Shown here in pieces: positions 45,601-59,600 of a stretch of DNA of 64,000 nucleotides. Source of the DNA: Sipunculus nudus (lineage: Eukaryota > Annelida > Sipuncula > Golfingiida > Sipunculidae); NCBI GenBank assembly GCA_026874595.1, contig CM049315.1:1366501-1430500 (forward strand), in the 5' to 3' direction. Below the pieces are notes generated by a model. It was not told the DNA's origin and made no database searches. It was given only the letters and a program-made list of their open reading frames with translations. The translations under genes were made by a program, and so were the position numbers. Within the stretch, counting starts at the first letter, position 1. Each line of letters begins with the position of its first letter.

Positions 45601-48239
45601 CTGAAGACTAGTGAAGTAAACCTAGAGACTAGTGAAGTAAAACCTGGAGCCCTGTGAAGTAAAACCTGAAGACTAGTGAAGTAAACCTGGAGACTAGTGA
45701 AGTAAAACCTGGAGCCTGTGAAGTAAAACCTGAAGACTAGTGATGTAAAAACTGGACACTAGTAAAGTAAAACCTGGAGATTAGTGAAGTAAAACCTAGA
45801 GTAAAATATGGAGACCAGTGAAGTAAACCTGGAGACTAGTGAAGTAAAACCTGGAGCCTTGTGAAGTAAAACCTAAAGACTAGTGATGTAAAAGCTGGAA
45901 ACAAGTGAAGTAAAACCTGGATACTAGTGAAGTAAACCTGGAGACTAGTGAAGTAAAACCTGGAGCCTTGTGAAGTAAAACCTGAAGACTAGTGATGTAA
46001 AAGCTGGAAACAAGTGAAGTAAAACCTGGAGCCTTGTGAAGTAAACCTGGAGACTAGTGATGTAAAAGCTGGAAACAAGTGAAGTAAAACCTGGAGCCTT
46101 GTGAAGTAAAACCTAAAGACTAGTGATGTAAAAGCTGGAAACAAGTGAAGTAAAACCTGGAGCCTTGTGAAGTAAACCTGGAGACTAGTGATGTAAAAGC
46201 TGGAAACAAGTGAAGTAAAACCTGGAGCCTTGTGAAGTAAACCTGGAGACTAGTGATGTAAAAGCTGGAAACAAGTGAAGTAAAACCTGGAGCCTTGTGA
46301 AGTAAAACCTAAAGACTAGTGAAGTAAAACCTGGAGCCTTGTGAAGTAAAACCTAAAGACTAGTGATGTAAAAGCTGGAAACAAGTGAAGTAAAACCTGG
46401 AGCCTTGTGAAGTAAACCTGGAAACTAGTGATGTAAAAGCTGGAAACAAGTGAAGTAAAACCTGGAGCCTTGTGAAGTAAAACCTAAATACTAGTGATGT
46501 ATAAGCTGGAAACAAGTGAAGTAAAACCTGGCGCCTTGTGAAGTAAAACCTAAAGACTAGTTATGTAAAAGCTGGAAACAAGTGAAGTAAAACCTGGAGA
46601 CCAGTGAAGTAAACCTTGAGACTATTGATGTAAAAACTGGAAACAAGTGAAGTAAAACCTAAAGACTAGTGATGTATAAGCTAGAAACAAGTGAAGTAAA
46701 ACCTGGAGCCTTGTGAAGTAAACCTGGAGACTAGTGATGTAAAAGCTGGACACTAGTAAAGTAAAACCTGGAGTTTAGTGAAGTAAAACCTAGAGTAAAA
46801 TATGGAGACCAGTGAAGTAAAACCTGAAGACTAGTGATGTAAAAGTTGGAAACAAGTGAAGTAAAACCTGGAGCCTTGTGAAGTAAACCTGGAGACTAGT
46901 AATGTAAAAGCTGGACACTAGTAAAGTAAAACCTGGAGTTTAGTGAAGTAAAACCTAGAGTAAAATATGGAGACCAGTGAAGTAAAACCTGAAGACTAGT
47001 GATGTAAAAGCTGGAAACAAGTGAAGTAAACCTGGAGCCTTGTGAAGCAAACCTGGAGACTAGTGATGTAAAAGCTGGAAACAAGTGAAGTAAAACCTGG
47101 AGCCTTGTGAAGTAAAACCTAAAGACTAGTGAAGTAAAACCTGGAGCCTTGAGAAGTAAAACCTAATGACTAGTGAAGTAAAACCTGGAGCCTTGTGAAG
47201 TAAAACCTAAAGACTAGTGATGTAAAAGCTGGAAACAAGTGAAGTAAAACCTGGAGACCAGTGATGTAAACCTGGAGACTAGTGATGTAAAAGCTGGAGC
47301 CTTGTGAAGTAAAACCTAAAGACTAGTGATGTATAAGCTGGAAACAAGTGAAGTAAAACCTGGAGCCCTGTGAAGTAAACCTGGAGACTAGTGATGTAAA
47401 AGCTGGACACTAGTAAAGTAAAACCTGGAGTTTATTGAAGTAAAACCTAGAGTAAAATATGGAGACCAGTGAAGTAAAACCTGAAGACTAGTGATGTAAA
47501 AGCTGGAAACAAGTGAAGTAAAACCTGGAGCCTTGTGAAGTAAAACCTGACGACTAGTGATGTAAAAGCTGGACACTAGTAAAGTAAAACCTGGAGTTTA
47601 GTGAAGAAAAACCTGGAGTAAAATATGGAGACCAGTGAAGTAAAACCTGAAGACTAGTGATGTAAAAGCTGGAAACAAGTGAAGTAAACCTGGAGCCTTG
47701 TGAAGCAAACCTGGAGACTAGTGATGTAAAAGCTGGAAACAAGTGAAGTAAAACCTGGAGCCTTGTGAAGTAAAACCTAAAGACTAATGAAGTAAAACCT
47801 GGAGCCTTGAGAAGTAAAACCTAAAGACTAGTGAAGTAAAACCTGGAGCCTTGTGAAGTAAAACCTAAAGACTAGTGATGTAAAAGCTGGAAACAAGTGA
47901 AGTAAAACCTGGAGACCAGTGAAGTAAACCTGGAGACTAGTGATGTAAAAGCTGGAGCCTTGTGAAGTAAAACCTAAAGACTAGTGATGTATAAGCTGGA
48001 AACAAGTGAAGTAAAACCTGGAGCCCTGTGAAGTAAACCTGGAGACTAGTGATGTAAAAGCTGGACACTAGTAAAGTAAAACCTGGAGTTTATTGAAGTA
48101 AAACCTAGAGTAAAATATGGAGACCAGTGAAGTAAAACCTGAAGACTAGTGATGTAAAAGCTGGAAACAAGTGAAGTAAAACCTGGAGCCCTGTGAAGTA
48201 AAACCTGAAGACTAGTGAAGTAAACCTGAAGACTAGTGA

Positions 48240-51200
48240 ATTAAAACTTGGAGCCTGTGAAGTAAAACCTGAAGACTAGTGAAGTTAACCTGGAGACTAG
48301 TGAAGTAAAACCTGGAGCCCTGTGAAGTAAAACCTGAAGACTAGTGAAGTAAACCTGGAGACTAGTGAAGTAAAACCTGGAGCCCTGTTGAAGTAAAACC
48401 TGAAGACTAGTGAAGTAAACCTGGAGACTAGTGAAGTAAAACCTGGAGCCTTGTGAAGTAAAACCTGAAGACAAGTGATGTAAAAGCTGGACACTAGTAA
48501 AGTAAAACCTGGAGATTAGTGAAGTAAAACCTAGAGTAAAATATGGAGACCAGTGAAGTAAACCTGGAGACTAGTGAAGTAAAACCTGGAGCCTTGTGAA
48601 GTAAAACCTAAAGACTAGTGATGTAAAAGCTGGAAACAAGTGAAGTAAAACCTGGAGCCTTGTGAAGTAAAACCTGAAGACTAGTGATGTAAAAGCTGGA
48701 AACAAGTGAAGTAAAACCTGGAGCCTTGTGAAGTAAAACCTGAAGACTAGTGATGTAAAAGCTGGACACTAGTAAAGTAAAACCTGGAGTTTAGTGAAGA
48801 AAAACCTGGAGTAAAATATGGAGACCAGTGAAGTAAAACCTGAAGACTAGTGATGTAAAAGCTTGAAACAAGTGAAGTAAACCTGGAGCCTTGTGAAGCA
48901 AACCTGGAGACTAGTGATGTAAAAGCTGGAAACAAGTGAAGTAAAACCTGGAGCCTTGTGAAGTAAAACCTAAAGACTAATGAAGTAAAACCTGAAGCCT
49001 TGAGAAGTAAAACCTAAAGACTAGTGAAGTAAAACCTGGAGCCTTGTGAAGTAAAACCTAAAGACTAGTGATGTAAAAGCTGGAAACAAGTGAAGTAAAA
49101 CCTGGAGACCAGTGAAGTAAACCTGGAGACTAGTGATGTAAAAGCTGGAGCCTTGTGAAGTAAAACCTAAAGACAAGTGATGTATAAGCTGGAAACAAGT
49201 GAAGTAAAACCTGGAGCCCTGTGAAGTAAACCTGGAGACTAGTGATGTAAAAGCTGGACACTAGTAAAGTAAAATCTGGAGTTTATTGAAGTAAAACCTA
49301 GAGTAAAATATGGAGACCAGTGAAGTAAAACCTGAAGACTAGTGATGTAAAAGCTGGAAACAAGTGAAGTAAAACCTGGAGCCCTGTGAAGTAAAACCTG
49401 AAGACTAGTGAAGTAAACCTGAAGACTAGTGAATTAAAACTTGGAGCCTGTGAAGTAAAACCTGAAGACTAGTGAAGTTAACCTGGAGACTAGTGAAGTA
49501 AAACCTGGAGCCCTGTGAAGTAAAACCTGAAGACTAGTGAAGTAAACCTGGAGACTAGTGAAGTAAAACCTGGAGCCCTGTTGAAGTAAAACCTGAAGAC
49601 TAGTGAAGTAAACCTGGAGACTAGTGAAGTAAAACCTGGAGCCTTGTGAAGTAAAACCTGAAGACAAGTGATGTAAAAGCTGGACACTAGTAAAGTAAAA
49701 CCTGGAGATTAGTGAAGTAAAACCTGGAGTAAAATATGGAGACCAGTGAAGTAAAACCTGAAGACTAGTGATGTAAAAGCTGGAAACAAGTGAAGTAAAC
49801 CTGGAGCCTTGTGAAGCAAACCTGGAGACTAGTGATGTAAAAGCTGGAAACAAGTGAAGTAAAACCTGGAGCCTTGTGAAGTAAAACCTAAAGACTAATG
49901 AAGTAAAACCTGGAGCCTTGAGAAGTAAAACCTAAAGACTAGTGAAGTAAAACCTGGAGCCTTGTGAAGTAAAACCTAAAGACTAGTGATGTAAAAGCTG
50001 GAAACAAGTGAAGTAAAACCTGGAGACCAGTGAAGTAAACCTGGAGACTAGTGATGTAAAAGCTGGAGCCTTGTGAAGTAAAACCTAAAGACTAGTGATG
50101 TATAAGCTGGAAACAAGTGAAGTAAAACCTGGAGCCCTGTGAAGTAAACCTGGAGACTAGTGATGTAAAAGCTGGACACTAGTAAAGTAAAACCTGGAGT
50201 TTATTGAAGTAAAACCTAGAGTAAAATATGGAGACCAGTGAAGTAAAACCTGAAGACTAGTGATGTAAAAGCTGGAAACAAGTGAAGTAAAACCTGGAGC
50301 CCTGTGAAGTAAAACCTGAAGACTAGTGAAGTAAACCTGAAGACTAGTGAATTAAAACTTGGAGCCTGTGAAGTAAAACCTGAAGACTAGTGAAGTTAAC
50401 CTGGAGACTAGTGAAGTAAAACCTGGAGCCCTGTGAAGTAAAACCTGAAGACTAGTGAAGTAAACCTGGAGACTAGTGAAGTAAAACCTGGAGCCCTGTT
50501 GAAGTAAAACCTGAAGACTAGTGAAGTAAACCTGGAGACTAGTGAAGTAAAACCTGGAGCCTTGTGAAGTAAAACCTGAAGACAAGTGATGTAAAAGCTG
50601 GACACTAGTAAAGTAAAACCTGGAGATTAGTGAAGTAAAACCTAGAGTAAAATATGGAGACCAGTGAAGTAAACCTGGAGACTAGTGAAGTAAAACCTGG
50701 AGCCTTGTGAAGTAAAACCTAAAGACTAGTGATGTAAAAGCTGGAAACAAGTGAAGTAAAACCTGGAGCCTTGTGAAGTAAAACCTGAAGACTAGTGATG
50801 TAAAAGCTGGAAACAAGTGAAGTAAAACCTGGAGCCTTGTGAAGTAAAACCTGAAGACTAGTGATGTAAAAGCTGGACACTAGTAAAGTAAAACCTGGAG
50901 TTTAGTGAAGAAAAACCTGGAGTAAAATATGGAGACCAGTGAAGTAAAACCTGAAGACTAGTGATGTAAAAGCTGGAAACAAGTGAAGTAAACCTGGAGC
51001 CTTGTGAAGCAAACCTGGAGACTAGTGATGTAAAAGCTGGAAACAAGTGAAGTAAAACCTGGAGCCTTGTGAAGTAAAACCTAAAGACTAATGAAGTAAA
51101 ACCTGGAGCCTTGAGAAGTAAAACCTAAAGACTAGTGAAGTAAAACCTGGAGCCTTGTGAAGTAAAACCTAAAGACTAGTGATGTAAAAGCTGGAAACAA

Positions 51201-51860
51201 GTGAAGTAAAACCTGGAGACCAGTGAAGTAAACCTGGAGACTAGTGATGTAAAAGCTGGAGCCTTGTGAAGTAAAACCTAAAGACTAGTGATGTATAAGC
51301 TGGAAACAAGTGAAGTAAAACCTGGAGCCCTGTGAAGTAAACCTGGAGACTAGTGATGTAAAAGCTGGACACTAGTAAAGTAAAACCTGGAGTTTATTGA
51401 AGTAAAACCTAGAGTAAAATATGGAGACCAGTGAAGTAAAACCTGAAGACTAGTGATGTAAAAGCTGGAAACAAGTGAAGTAAAACCTGGAGCCCTGTGA
51501 AGTAAAACCTGAAGACTAGTGAAGTAAACCTGAAGACTAGTGAATTAAAACTTGGAGCCTGTGAAGTAAAACCTGAAGACTAGTGAAGTTAACCTGGAGA
51601 CTAGTGAAGTAAAACCTGGAGCCCTGTGAAGTAAAACCTGAAGACTAGTGAAGTAAACCTGGAGACTAGTGAAGTAAAACCTGGAGCCCTGTTGAAGTAA
51701 AACCTGAAGACTAGTGAAGTAAACCTGGAGACTAGTGAAGTAAAACCTGGAGCCTTGTGAAGTAAAACCTGAAGACAAGTGATGTAAAAGCTGGACACTA
51801 GTAAAGTAAAACCTGGAGATTAGTGAAGTAAAACCTAGAGTAAAATATGGAGACCAGTGA
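48240..51860. repeat. 2,111-bp higher-order repeat within the satellite
   Basis: The rare variant ATTAAAACTTGG occurs at 48240, 49433, 50351 and 51544, spaced 1193, 918 and 1193 bp. Other rare variants (GTTGAAGTAAAACC, GTTAACCTGG) repeat at the same spacings. The block 1193+918 is therefore duplicated in tandem. Confidence 0.85.
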
Positions 51861-54800
51861 AGTAAACCTGGAGACTAGTGAAGTAAAACCTGGAGCCTTG
51901 TGAAGTAAAACCTAAAGACTAGTGATGTAAAAGCTGGAAACAAGTGAAGTAAAACCTGGAGCCCTGTGAAGTAAAACCTGAAGACTAGTGATGTAAAAGC
52001 TGGACACTAGTAAAGTAAAACCTGGAGATTAGTGAAGTAAAACCTAGAGTAAAATATGGAGACCAGTGAAGTAAACCTGGAGACTAGTGAAGTAAAACCT
52101 GGAGCCCTGTGAAGTAAAACCTGAAGACTAGTGAAGTAAACCTGGAGACTAGTGAAGTAAAACCTGGAGCCCTGTGAAGTAAAACCTGAAGACTAGGGAA
52201 GTAAACCTGGAGACCAGTGAAGTAAAACCTGGAGCCCTGTGAAGTAAAACCTGAAGCCTTGTAAAGTATAACCTGAAGACTAGTGATGTAAAAGTTGGAA
52301 ACAAGTGAAGTAAAACCTGGAGCCTTGTGAAGTAAACCTGGAGACTAGTAATGTAAAAGCTGGACACTAGTAAAGTAAAACCTGGAGTTGAGTGAAGTAA
52401 AACCTAGAGTAAAATATGGAGACCAGTGAAGTAAAACCTGAAGACTAGTGATGTAAAAGCTGGAAACAAGTGAAGTAAACCTGGAGCCTTGTGAAGCAAA
52501 CCTGGAGACTAGTGATGTTAAAGCTGGAAACAAGTGAAGTAAAACCTGGAGCCTTGTGAAGTAAAACCTAAAGACTAGTGAAGTAAAACCTGGAGCCTTG
52601 AGAAGTAAAACCTAAAGACTAGTGAAGTAAAACCTGGAGCCTTGTGAAGTAAAACCTAAAGACTAGTGATGTAAAAGCTGGAAACAAGTGAAGTAAAACC
52701 TGGAGACCAGTGAAGTAAACCTGGAGACTAGTGATGTAAAAGCTGGAGCCTTGTGAAGTAAAACCTAAAGACTAGTGATGTATAAGCTGGAAACAAGTGA
52801 AGTAAAACCTGGAGCCCTGTGAAGTAAACCTGGAGACTAGTGATGTAAAAGCTGGACACTAGTAAAGTAAAACCTGGAGTTTATTGAAGTAAAACCTAGA
52901 GTAAAATATGGAGACCAGTGAAGTAAAACCTGAAGACTAGTGATGTAAAAGCTGGAAACAAGTGAAGTAAAACCTGGAGCCTTGTGAAGTAAAACCTGAA
53001 GACTAGTGATGTAAAAGCTGGACACTAGTAAAGTAAAACCTGGAGTTTAGTGAAGAAAAACCTGGAGTAAAATATGGAGACCAGTGAAGTAAAACCTGAA
53101 GACTAGTGATGTAAAAGCTGGAAACAAGTGAAGTAAACCTGGAGCCTTGTGAAGCAAACCTGGAGACTAGTGATGTAAAAGCTGGAAACAAGTGAAGTAA
53201 AACCTGGAGCCTTGTGAAGTAAAACCTAAAGACTAGTGAAGTAAAACCTGGAGCCTTGAGAAGTAAAACCTAAAGACTAGTGAAGTAAAACCTGGAGCCT
53301 TGTGAAGTAAAACCTAAAGACTAGTGATGTAAAAGCTGGAAACAAGTGAAGTAAAACCTGGAGACCAGTGAAGTAAACCTGGAGACTAGTGATGTAAAAG
53401 CTGGAGCCTTGTGAAATAAAACCTAAAGACTAGTGATGTATAAGCTGGAAACAAGTGAAGTAAAACCTGGAGCCCTGTGAAGTAAACCTGGAGACTAGTG
53501 ATGTAAAAGCTGGACACTAGTAAAGTAAAACCTGGAGTTTATTGAAGTAAAACCTAGAGTAAAATATGGAGACCAGTGAAGTAAAACCTGAAGACTAGTG
53601 ATGTAAAAGCTGGAAACAAGTGAAGTAAAACCTGGAGCCCTGTGAAGTAAAACCTGAAGACTAGTGAAGTAAACCTGGAGACTAGTGAAGTAAAACCTGG
53701 AGCCCTGTGAAGTAAAACCTGAAGACTAGTGAAGTAAACCTGGAGCCCTGTGAAGTAAAACCTGAAGACTAGTGAAGTAAACCTGGAGACTAGTGAAGTA
53801 AAACCTGGAGCCCTGTGAAGTAAAACCTGAAGACTAGTGAAGTAAACCTGGAGACTAGTGAAGTAAAACCTGGAGCCTTGTGAAGTAAAACCTGAAGACA
53901 AGTGATGTAAAAGCTGGACACTAGTAAAGTAAAACCTGGAGATTAGTGAAGTAAAACCTAGAGTAAAATATGGAGACCAGTGAAGTAAACCTGGAGACTA
54001 GTGAAGTAAAACCTGGAGCCTTGTGAAGTAAAACCTAAAGACTAGTGATGTAAAAGCTGGAAACAAGTGAAGTAAAACCTGGAGCCCTGTGAAGTAAAAC
54101 CTGAAGACTAGTGATGTAAAAGCTGGACACTAGTAAAGTAAAACCTGGAGATTAATGAAGTAAAACCTAGAGTAAAATATGGAGACCAGTGAAGTAAACC
54201 TGGAGACTAGTGAAGTAAAACCTGGAGCCCTGTGAAGTAAAACCTGAAGACTAGTGAAGTAAACCTTGAGACTAGTGAAGTAAAACCTGGAGCCCTGTGA
54301 AGTAAAACCTGAAGACTAGTGAAGTAAACCTGGAGACCAGTGAAGTAAAACCTGGAGCCCTGTGAAGTAAAACCTGAAGCCTTGTAAAGTATAACCTGAA
54401 GACTAGTGATGTAAAAGCTGGACACTAGTAAAGTAAAACCTGGAGATTAGTGAAGTAAAACCTAGAGTAAAATATGGAGACCAGTGAAGTAATCCTGGAG
54501 ACTAGTGAAGTAAAACCTGGAGCCTTGTGAAGTAAAACCTGAAGACTAGTGATGTAAAAGCTGGACACTAGTAAAGTAAAACCTGGAGATTAGTGAAGTA
54601 AAACCTAGAGTAAAATATGGAGACCAGTGAAGTAAAACCTGGAGACTAGTGAAGTTAAACCTGGAGCCTTGTGAAGTAAAACCTAAAGACTAGTGATGTA
54701 AAAGCTGGAAACAAGTGAAGTAAAACCTGGAGACTAGTGAAGTAAACCCTAGAGAAAACATGGAGACCAGTGAAGTAAAACCTGGAGACTAGTGAAGTAA

Positions 54801-57240
54801 ACCTGGAGACTAGTGAAGTAAAACCTGGAGCCCTGTGAAGTAAAACCTGAAGACTAGTGAAGTAAACCTGGAGACTAGTGAAGTAAAACCTGGAGCCCTG
54901 TGAAGTAAAACCTGAAGACTAGTGAAGTAAACCTGGAGACTAGTGAAGTAAAACCTGGAGCCTGTGAAGTAAAACCTGAAGACTAGTGATGTAAAAACTG
55001 GACACTAGTAAAGTAAAACCTGGAGATTAATGAAGTAAAACCTAGAGTAAAATATGGAGACCAGTGAAGTAAACCTGGAGACTAGTGAAGTAAAACCTGG
55101 AGCCTTGTGAAGTAAAACCTAAAGACTAGTGATGTAAAAGCTGGAAACAAGTGAAGTAAAACCTGGAGACTAGTGAAGTAAACCTGGAGACTAGTAAAGT
55201 AAAACCTGGAGCCTTGTGAAGTAAAACCTGAAGACTAGTGATGTAAAAGCTGGAAACAAGTGAAGTAAAACCTGGAGCCTTGTGAAGTAAACCTGGAGAC
55301 TAGTGATGTAAAAGCTGGAAACAAGTGAAGTAAAATCTGGAGCCTTGTGAAGTAAAACCTAAAGACTAGTGATGTAAAAGCTGGAAACAAGTGAAGTAAA
55401 ACCTGGAGCCTTGTGAAGTAAACCTGGAGACTAGTGATGTAAAAGCTGGAAACAAGTGAAGTAAAACCTGGAGCCTTGTGAAGTAAACCTGGAGACTAGT
55501 GATGTAAAAGCTGGAAACAAGTGAAGTAAAACCTGGAGCCTTGTGAAGTAAAACCTAAAGACTAGTGAAGTAAAACCTGGAGCCTTGTGAAGTAAAACCT
55601 AAAGACTAGCGATGTAAAAGCTGGAAATAAGTGAAGTAAAACCTGGAGCCTTGTGAAGTAAACCTGGAGACTAGTGATGTAAAAGCTGGAAACAAGTGAA
55701 GTAAAACCTGGAGCCTTGTGAAGTAAAACCTAAATACTAGTGATGTATAAGCTGGAAACAAGTGAAGTAAAACCTGGAGCCTTGTGAAGTAAAACCTAAA
55801 GACTAGTGATGTAAAAGCTGGAAACAAGTGAAGTAAAACCTGGAGCCTTGTGAAGTAAACCTGGAGACTAGTGATGTAAAAGCTGGAAACAAGTGAAGTA
55901 AAACCTGGAGCCTTGTGAAGTAAACCTGGAGACTAGTGATGTAAAAGCTGGAAACAAGTGAAGTAAAACCTGGAGCCTTGTGAAGTAAAACCTAAAGACT
56001 AGTGAAGTAAAACCTGGAGCCTTGTGAAGTAAAACCTAAAGACTAGTGATGTAAAAGCTGGAAATAAGTGAAGTAAAACCTGGAGCCTTGTGAAGTAAAC
56101 CTGGAGACTAGTGATGTAAAAGCTGGAAACAAGTGAAGTAAAACCTGGAGCCTTGTGAAGTAAAACCTAAATACTAGTGATGTATAAGCTGGAAACAAGT
56201 GAAGTAAAACCTGGAGCCTTGTGAAGTAAAACCTAAAGACTAGTGATGTAAAAGCTGGAAACAAGTGAAGTAAAACCTGGAGACCAGTGATGTAAAAGCT
56301 GGAAACAAGTGAAGTAAAACCTAAAGACTAGTGATGTAAAAGCTGGAAACAAGTGAAGTAAACCTTGAGACTAGTGATGTAAAAGCTGGAAACAAGTGAA
56401 GTAAAACCTAAAGACTAGTGATGTATAAGCTAGAAACAAGTGAAGTAAAACCTGGAGCCCTGTGAAGTAAACCTGGAGACTAGTGATGTAAAAGCTGGAC
56501 ACTAGTGAAGTAAAACCTGGAGTTTAGTGAAGTAAAACCTAGAATAAAATATGGAGACCAGTGAAGTAAAACCTGAAGACTAGTGATGTAAAAGCTGGAA
56601 ACAAGTGAAGTAAACCTGGAACCTTGTGAAGCAAACCTGGAGACTAGTGATGTAAAAGCTGGAAACAAGTGAAGTAAAACCTGGAGCCTTGTGAAGTAAA
56701 ACCTAAAGACTAGTGAAGTAAAACCTGGAGCCTTGAGAAGTAAAACCTAAAGACTAGTGAAGTAAAACCTGGAGCCTTGTGAAGTAAAACCTAAAGACTA
56801 GTGATGTAAAAGCTGGAAACAAGTGAAGTAAAACCTGGAGACCAGTGAAGTAAACCTGGAGACTAGTGATGTAAAAGCTGGAGCCTTGTGAAGTAAAACC
56901 TAAAGACTAGTGATGTATAAGCTGGAAACAAGTGAAGTAAAACCTGGAGCCCTGTGAAGTAAACCTGGAGACTAGTGATGTAAAAGCTGGACACTAGTAA
57001 AGTAAAACCTGGAGTTTATTGAAGTAAAACCTAGAGTAAAATATGGAGACCAGTGAAGAAAAACCTGAAGACTAGTGATGTAAAAGCTGGAAACAAGTGA
57101 AGTAAAACCTGGAGCCTTGTGAAGTAAAACCTGAAGACTAGTGATGTAAAAGCTGGACACTAGTAAAGTAAAACCTGGAGTTTAGTGAAGAAAAACCTGG
57201 AGTAAAATATGGAGACCAGTGAAGTAAACCTGGAGACTAG

Positions 57241-59600
57241 TGAAGTAAACCTGGAGCCCTGTGAAGTAAAACCTAAAGACTAGTGATGTAAAAGCTGGAC
57301 ACTAGTAAAGTAAAACCTGGAGTTTAGTGAAGTAAAACCTAGAGTAAAATATGGAGACCAGTGAAGTAAACCTGGAGACTAGTGAAGTAAACCTGGAGCC
57401 CTGTGAAGTAAACCTGAAGACTAGTGAAGTAAACCTGGAGACTAGTGAAGTAAAACCTGGAGCCTTGTGAAGTAAAACCTGAAGACTAGTGATGTGAAAG
57501 CTGGAAACAAGTGAAGTAAAACCTGGAGCCTTGTGAAGTAAAACTGGAGACTAGTGATGTAAAAGCTGGACACTAGTAAAGTAAAACCTGGAGTTTAGTG
57601 AAGTAAAACCTAGAGTAAAATATGGAGACCAGTGAAGTAAAACCTGGAGACTAGTGAAGTAAAACCTGGAGCCTGTGAAGTAAAACCTGAAGACTAGTGA
57701 TGTAAAAGCTGGAAACAAGTGAAGTAAAACCTGGAGCCTTGTGAAGTAAACCTGGAGACTAGTGATGTAAAAGCTGGAAACAAGTGAAGTAAAACCTGGA
57801 GCCTTGTGAAGTAAAACCTAAAGTAAAATATGGAGACCAGTGAAGTAAAACCTGAAGACTAGTGATGTAAAAGCTGGAAACAAGTGAAGTAAAACCTGGA
57901 GCCTTGTGAAGTAAACCTGGAGACTAGTGATGTAAAAGCTGGAAACAAGTGAAGTAAAACCTGGAGCCTTGTGAAGTAAAACCTGGAGTAAAATATGGAG
58001 ACCAGTGAAGTAAACCTGGAGACTAGTGAAGTAAACCTGGAGCCCTGTGAAGTAAAACCTAAAGACTAGTGATGTAAAAGCTGGACACTAGTAAAGTAAA
58101 ACCTGGAGTTTAGTGAAGTAAAACCTAGAGTAAAATATGGAGACCAGTGAAGTAAACCTGGAGACTAGTGAAGTAAACCTGGAGCCCTGTGAAGTAAACC
58201 TGAAGACTAGTGAAGTAAACCTGGAGACTAGTGAAGTAAAACCTGGAGCCTTGTGAAGTAAAACCTGAAGACTAGTGATGTGAAAGCTGGAAACAAGTGA
58301 AGTAAAACCTGGAGCCTTGTGAAGTAAAACTGGAGACTAGTGATGTAAAAGCTGGACACTAGTAAAGTAAAACCTGGAGTTTAGTGAAGTAAAACCTAGA
58401 GTAAAATATGGAGACCAGTGAAGTAAAACCTGGAGACTAGTGAAGTAAAACCTGGAGCCTGTGAAGTAAAACCTGAAGACTAGTGATGTAAAAGCTGGAA
58501 ACAAGTGAAGTAAAACCTGGAGCCTTGTGAAGTAAACCTGGAGACTAGTGATGTAAAAGCTGGAAACAAGTGAAGTAAAACCTGGAGCCTTGTGAAGTAA
58601 AACCTAAAGTAAAATATGGAGACCAGTGAAGTAAAACCTGAAGACTAGTGATGTAAAAGCTGGAAACAAGTGAAGTAAAACCTGGAGCCTTGTGAAGTAA
58701 ACCTGGAGACTAGTGATGTAAAAGCTGGAAACAAGTGAAGTAAAACCTGGAGCCTTGTGAAGTAAAACCTACAGTAAAATATGGAGACCAGTGAAGTAAA
58801 CCTGGAGACTAGTGAAGTAAACCTGGAGCCCTGTGAAGTAAAACCTAAAGACTAGTGATGTAAAAGCTGGACACTAGTAAAGTTAAACCTGGAGATTAGT
58901 GAAGTAAAACCTAGAGTAAAATATGGAGACCAGTGAAGTAAACCTGGAGACTAGTGAAGTAAACCTGGAGCCCTGTGAAGTAAACCTGAAGACTAATGAA
59001 GTAAACCTGGAGACTAGTGAAGTAAAACCTGGAGCCTGTGAAGTAAAACCTGAAGACTAGTGATGTAAAAGCTGGAAACAAGTGAAGTAAAACCTGGAGT
59101 TTAGTGAAGTAAAACCTAGAGTAAAATATGAAGACCAGTGAAGTAAAACCTGGAGACTAGTGAAGTAAAACCTGGAGCCTTGTGAAGTAAAACCTGAAGA
59201 CTAGTGATGTAAAAGCTGGAAACAAGTGAAGTAAAACCTGGAGCCTGTGAAGTAAAACCTGAAGACTAGTGATGTAAAAGCTGGAAACAAGTTTAGTAAA
59301 ACCTGGAGACCAGTGAAGTAAACCTGGAGACTAGTGAAGTAAAACCTGGAGCCTTGTGAAGTAAAACCTGAAGACTAGTGATGTAAAAGCTGGAAACAAG
59401 TGAAGTAAAACCTGGAGCCTTGGGAAGTAAAACCTAAAGACTAGTGAAGTAAAACCTGGAGCCTTGTGAAGTAAAACCTAAAGACTAGTGATGTAAAAGC
59501 TGGAAACAAGTGAAGTAAAACCTGGAGCCTTGTAAAGTAAACCTGGAGACTAGTGATGTAAAAGCTGGAAACAAGTGAAGTAAAACCTGGAGCCTTGTGA
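57241..59600. repeat. 786-bp higher-order repeat, three copies
   Basis: The variant TGAAGTAAACCTGGAGCCC, followed by the same series of units, occurs at 57241, 58027 and 58813, exactly 786 bp apart. Confidence 0.8.
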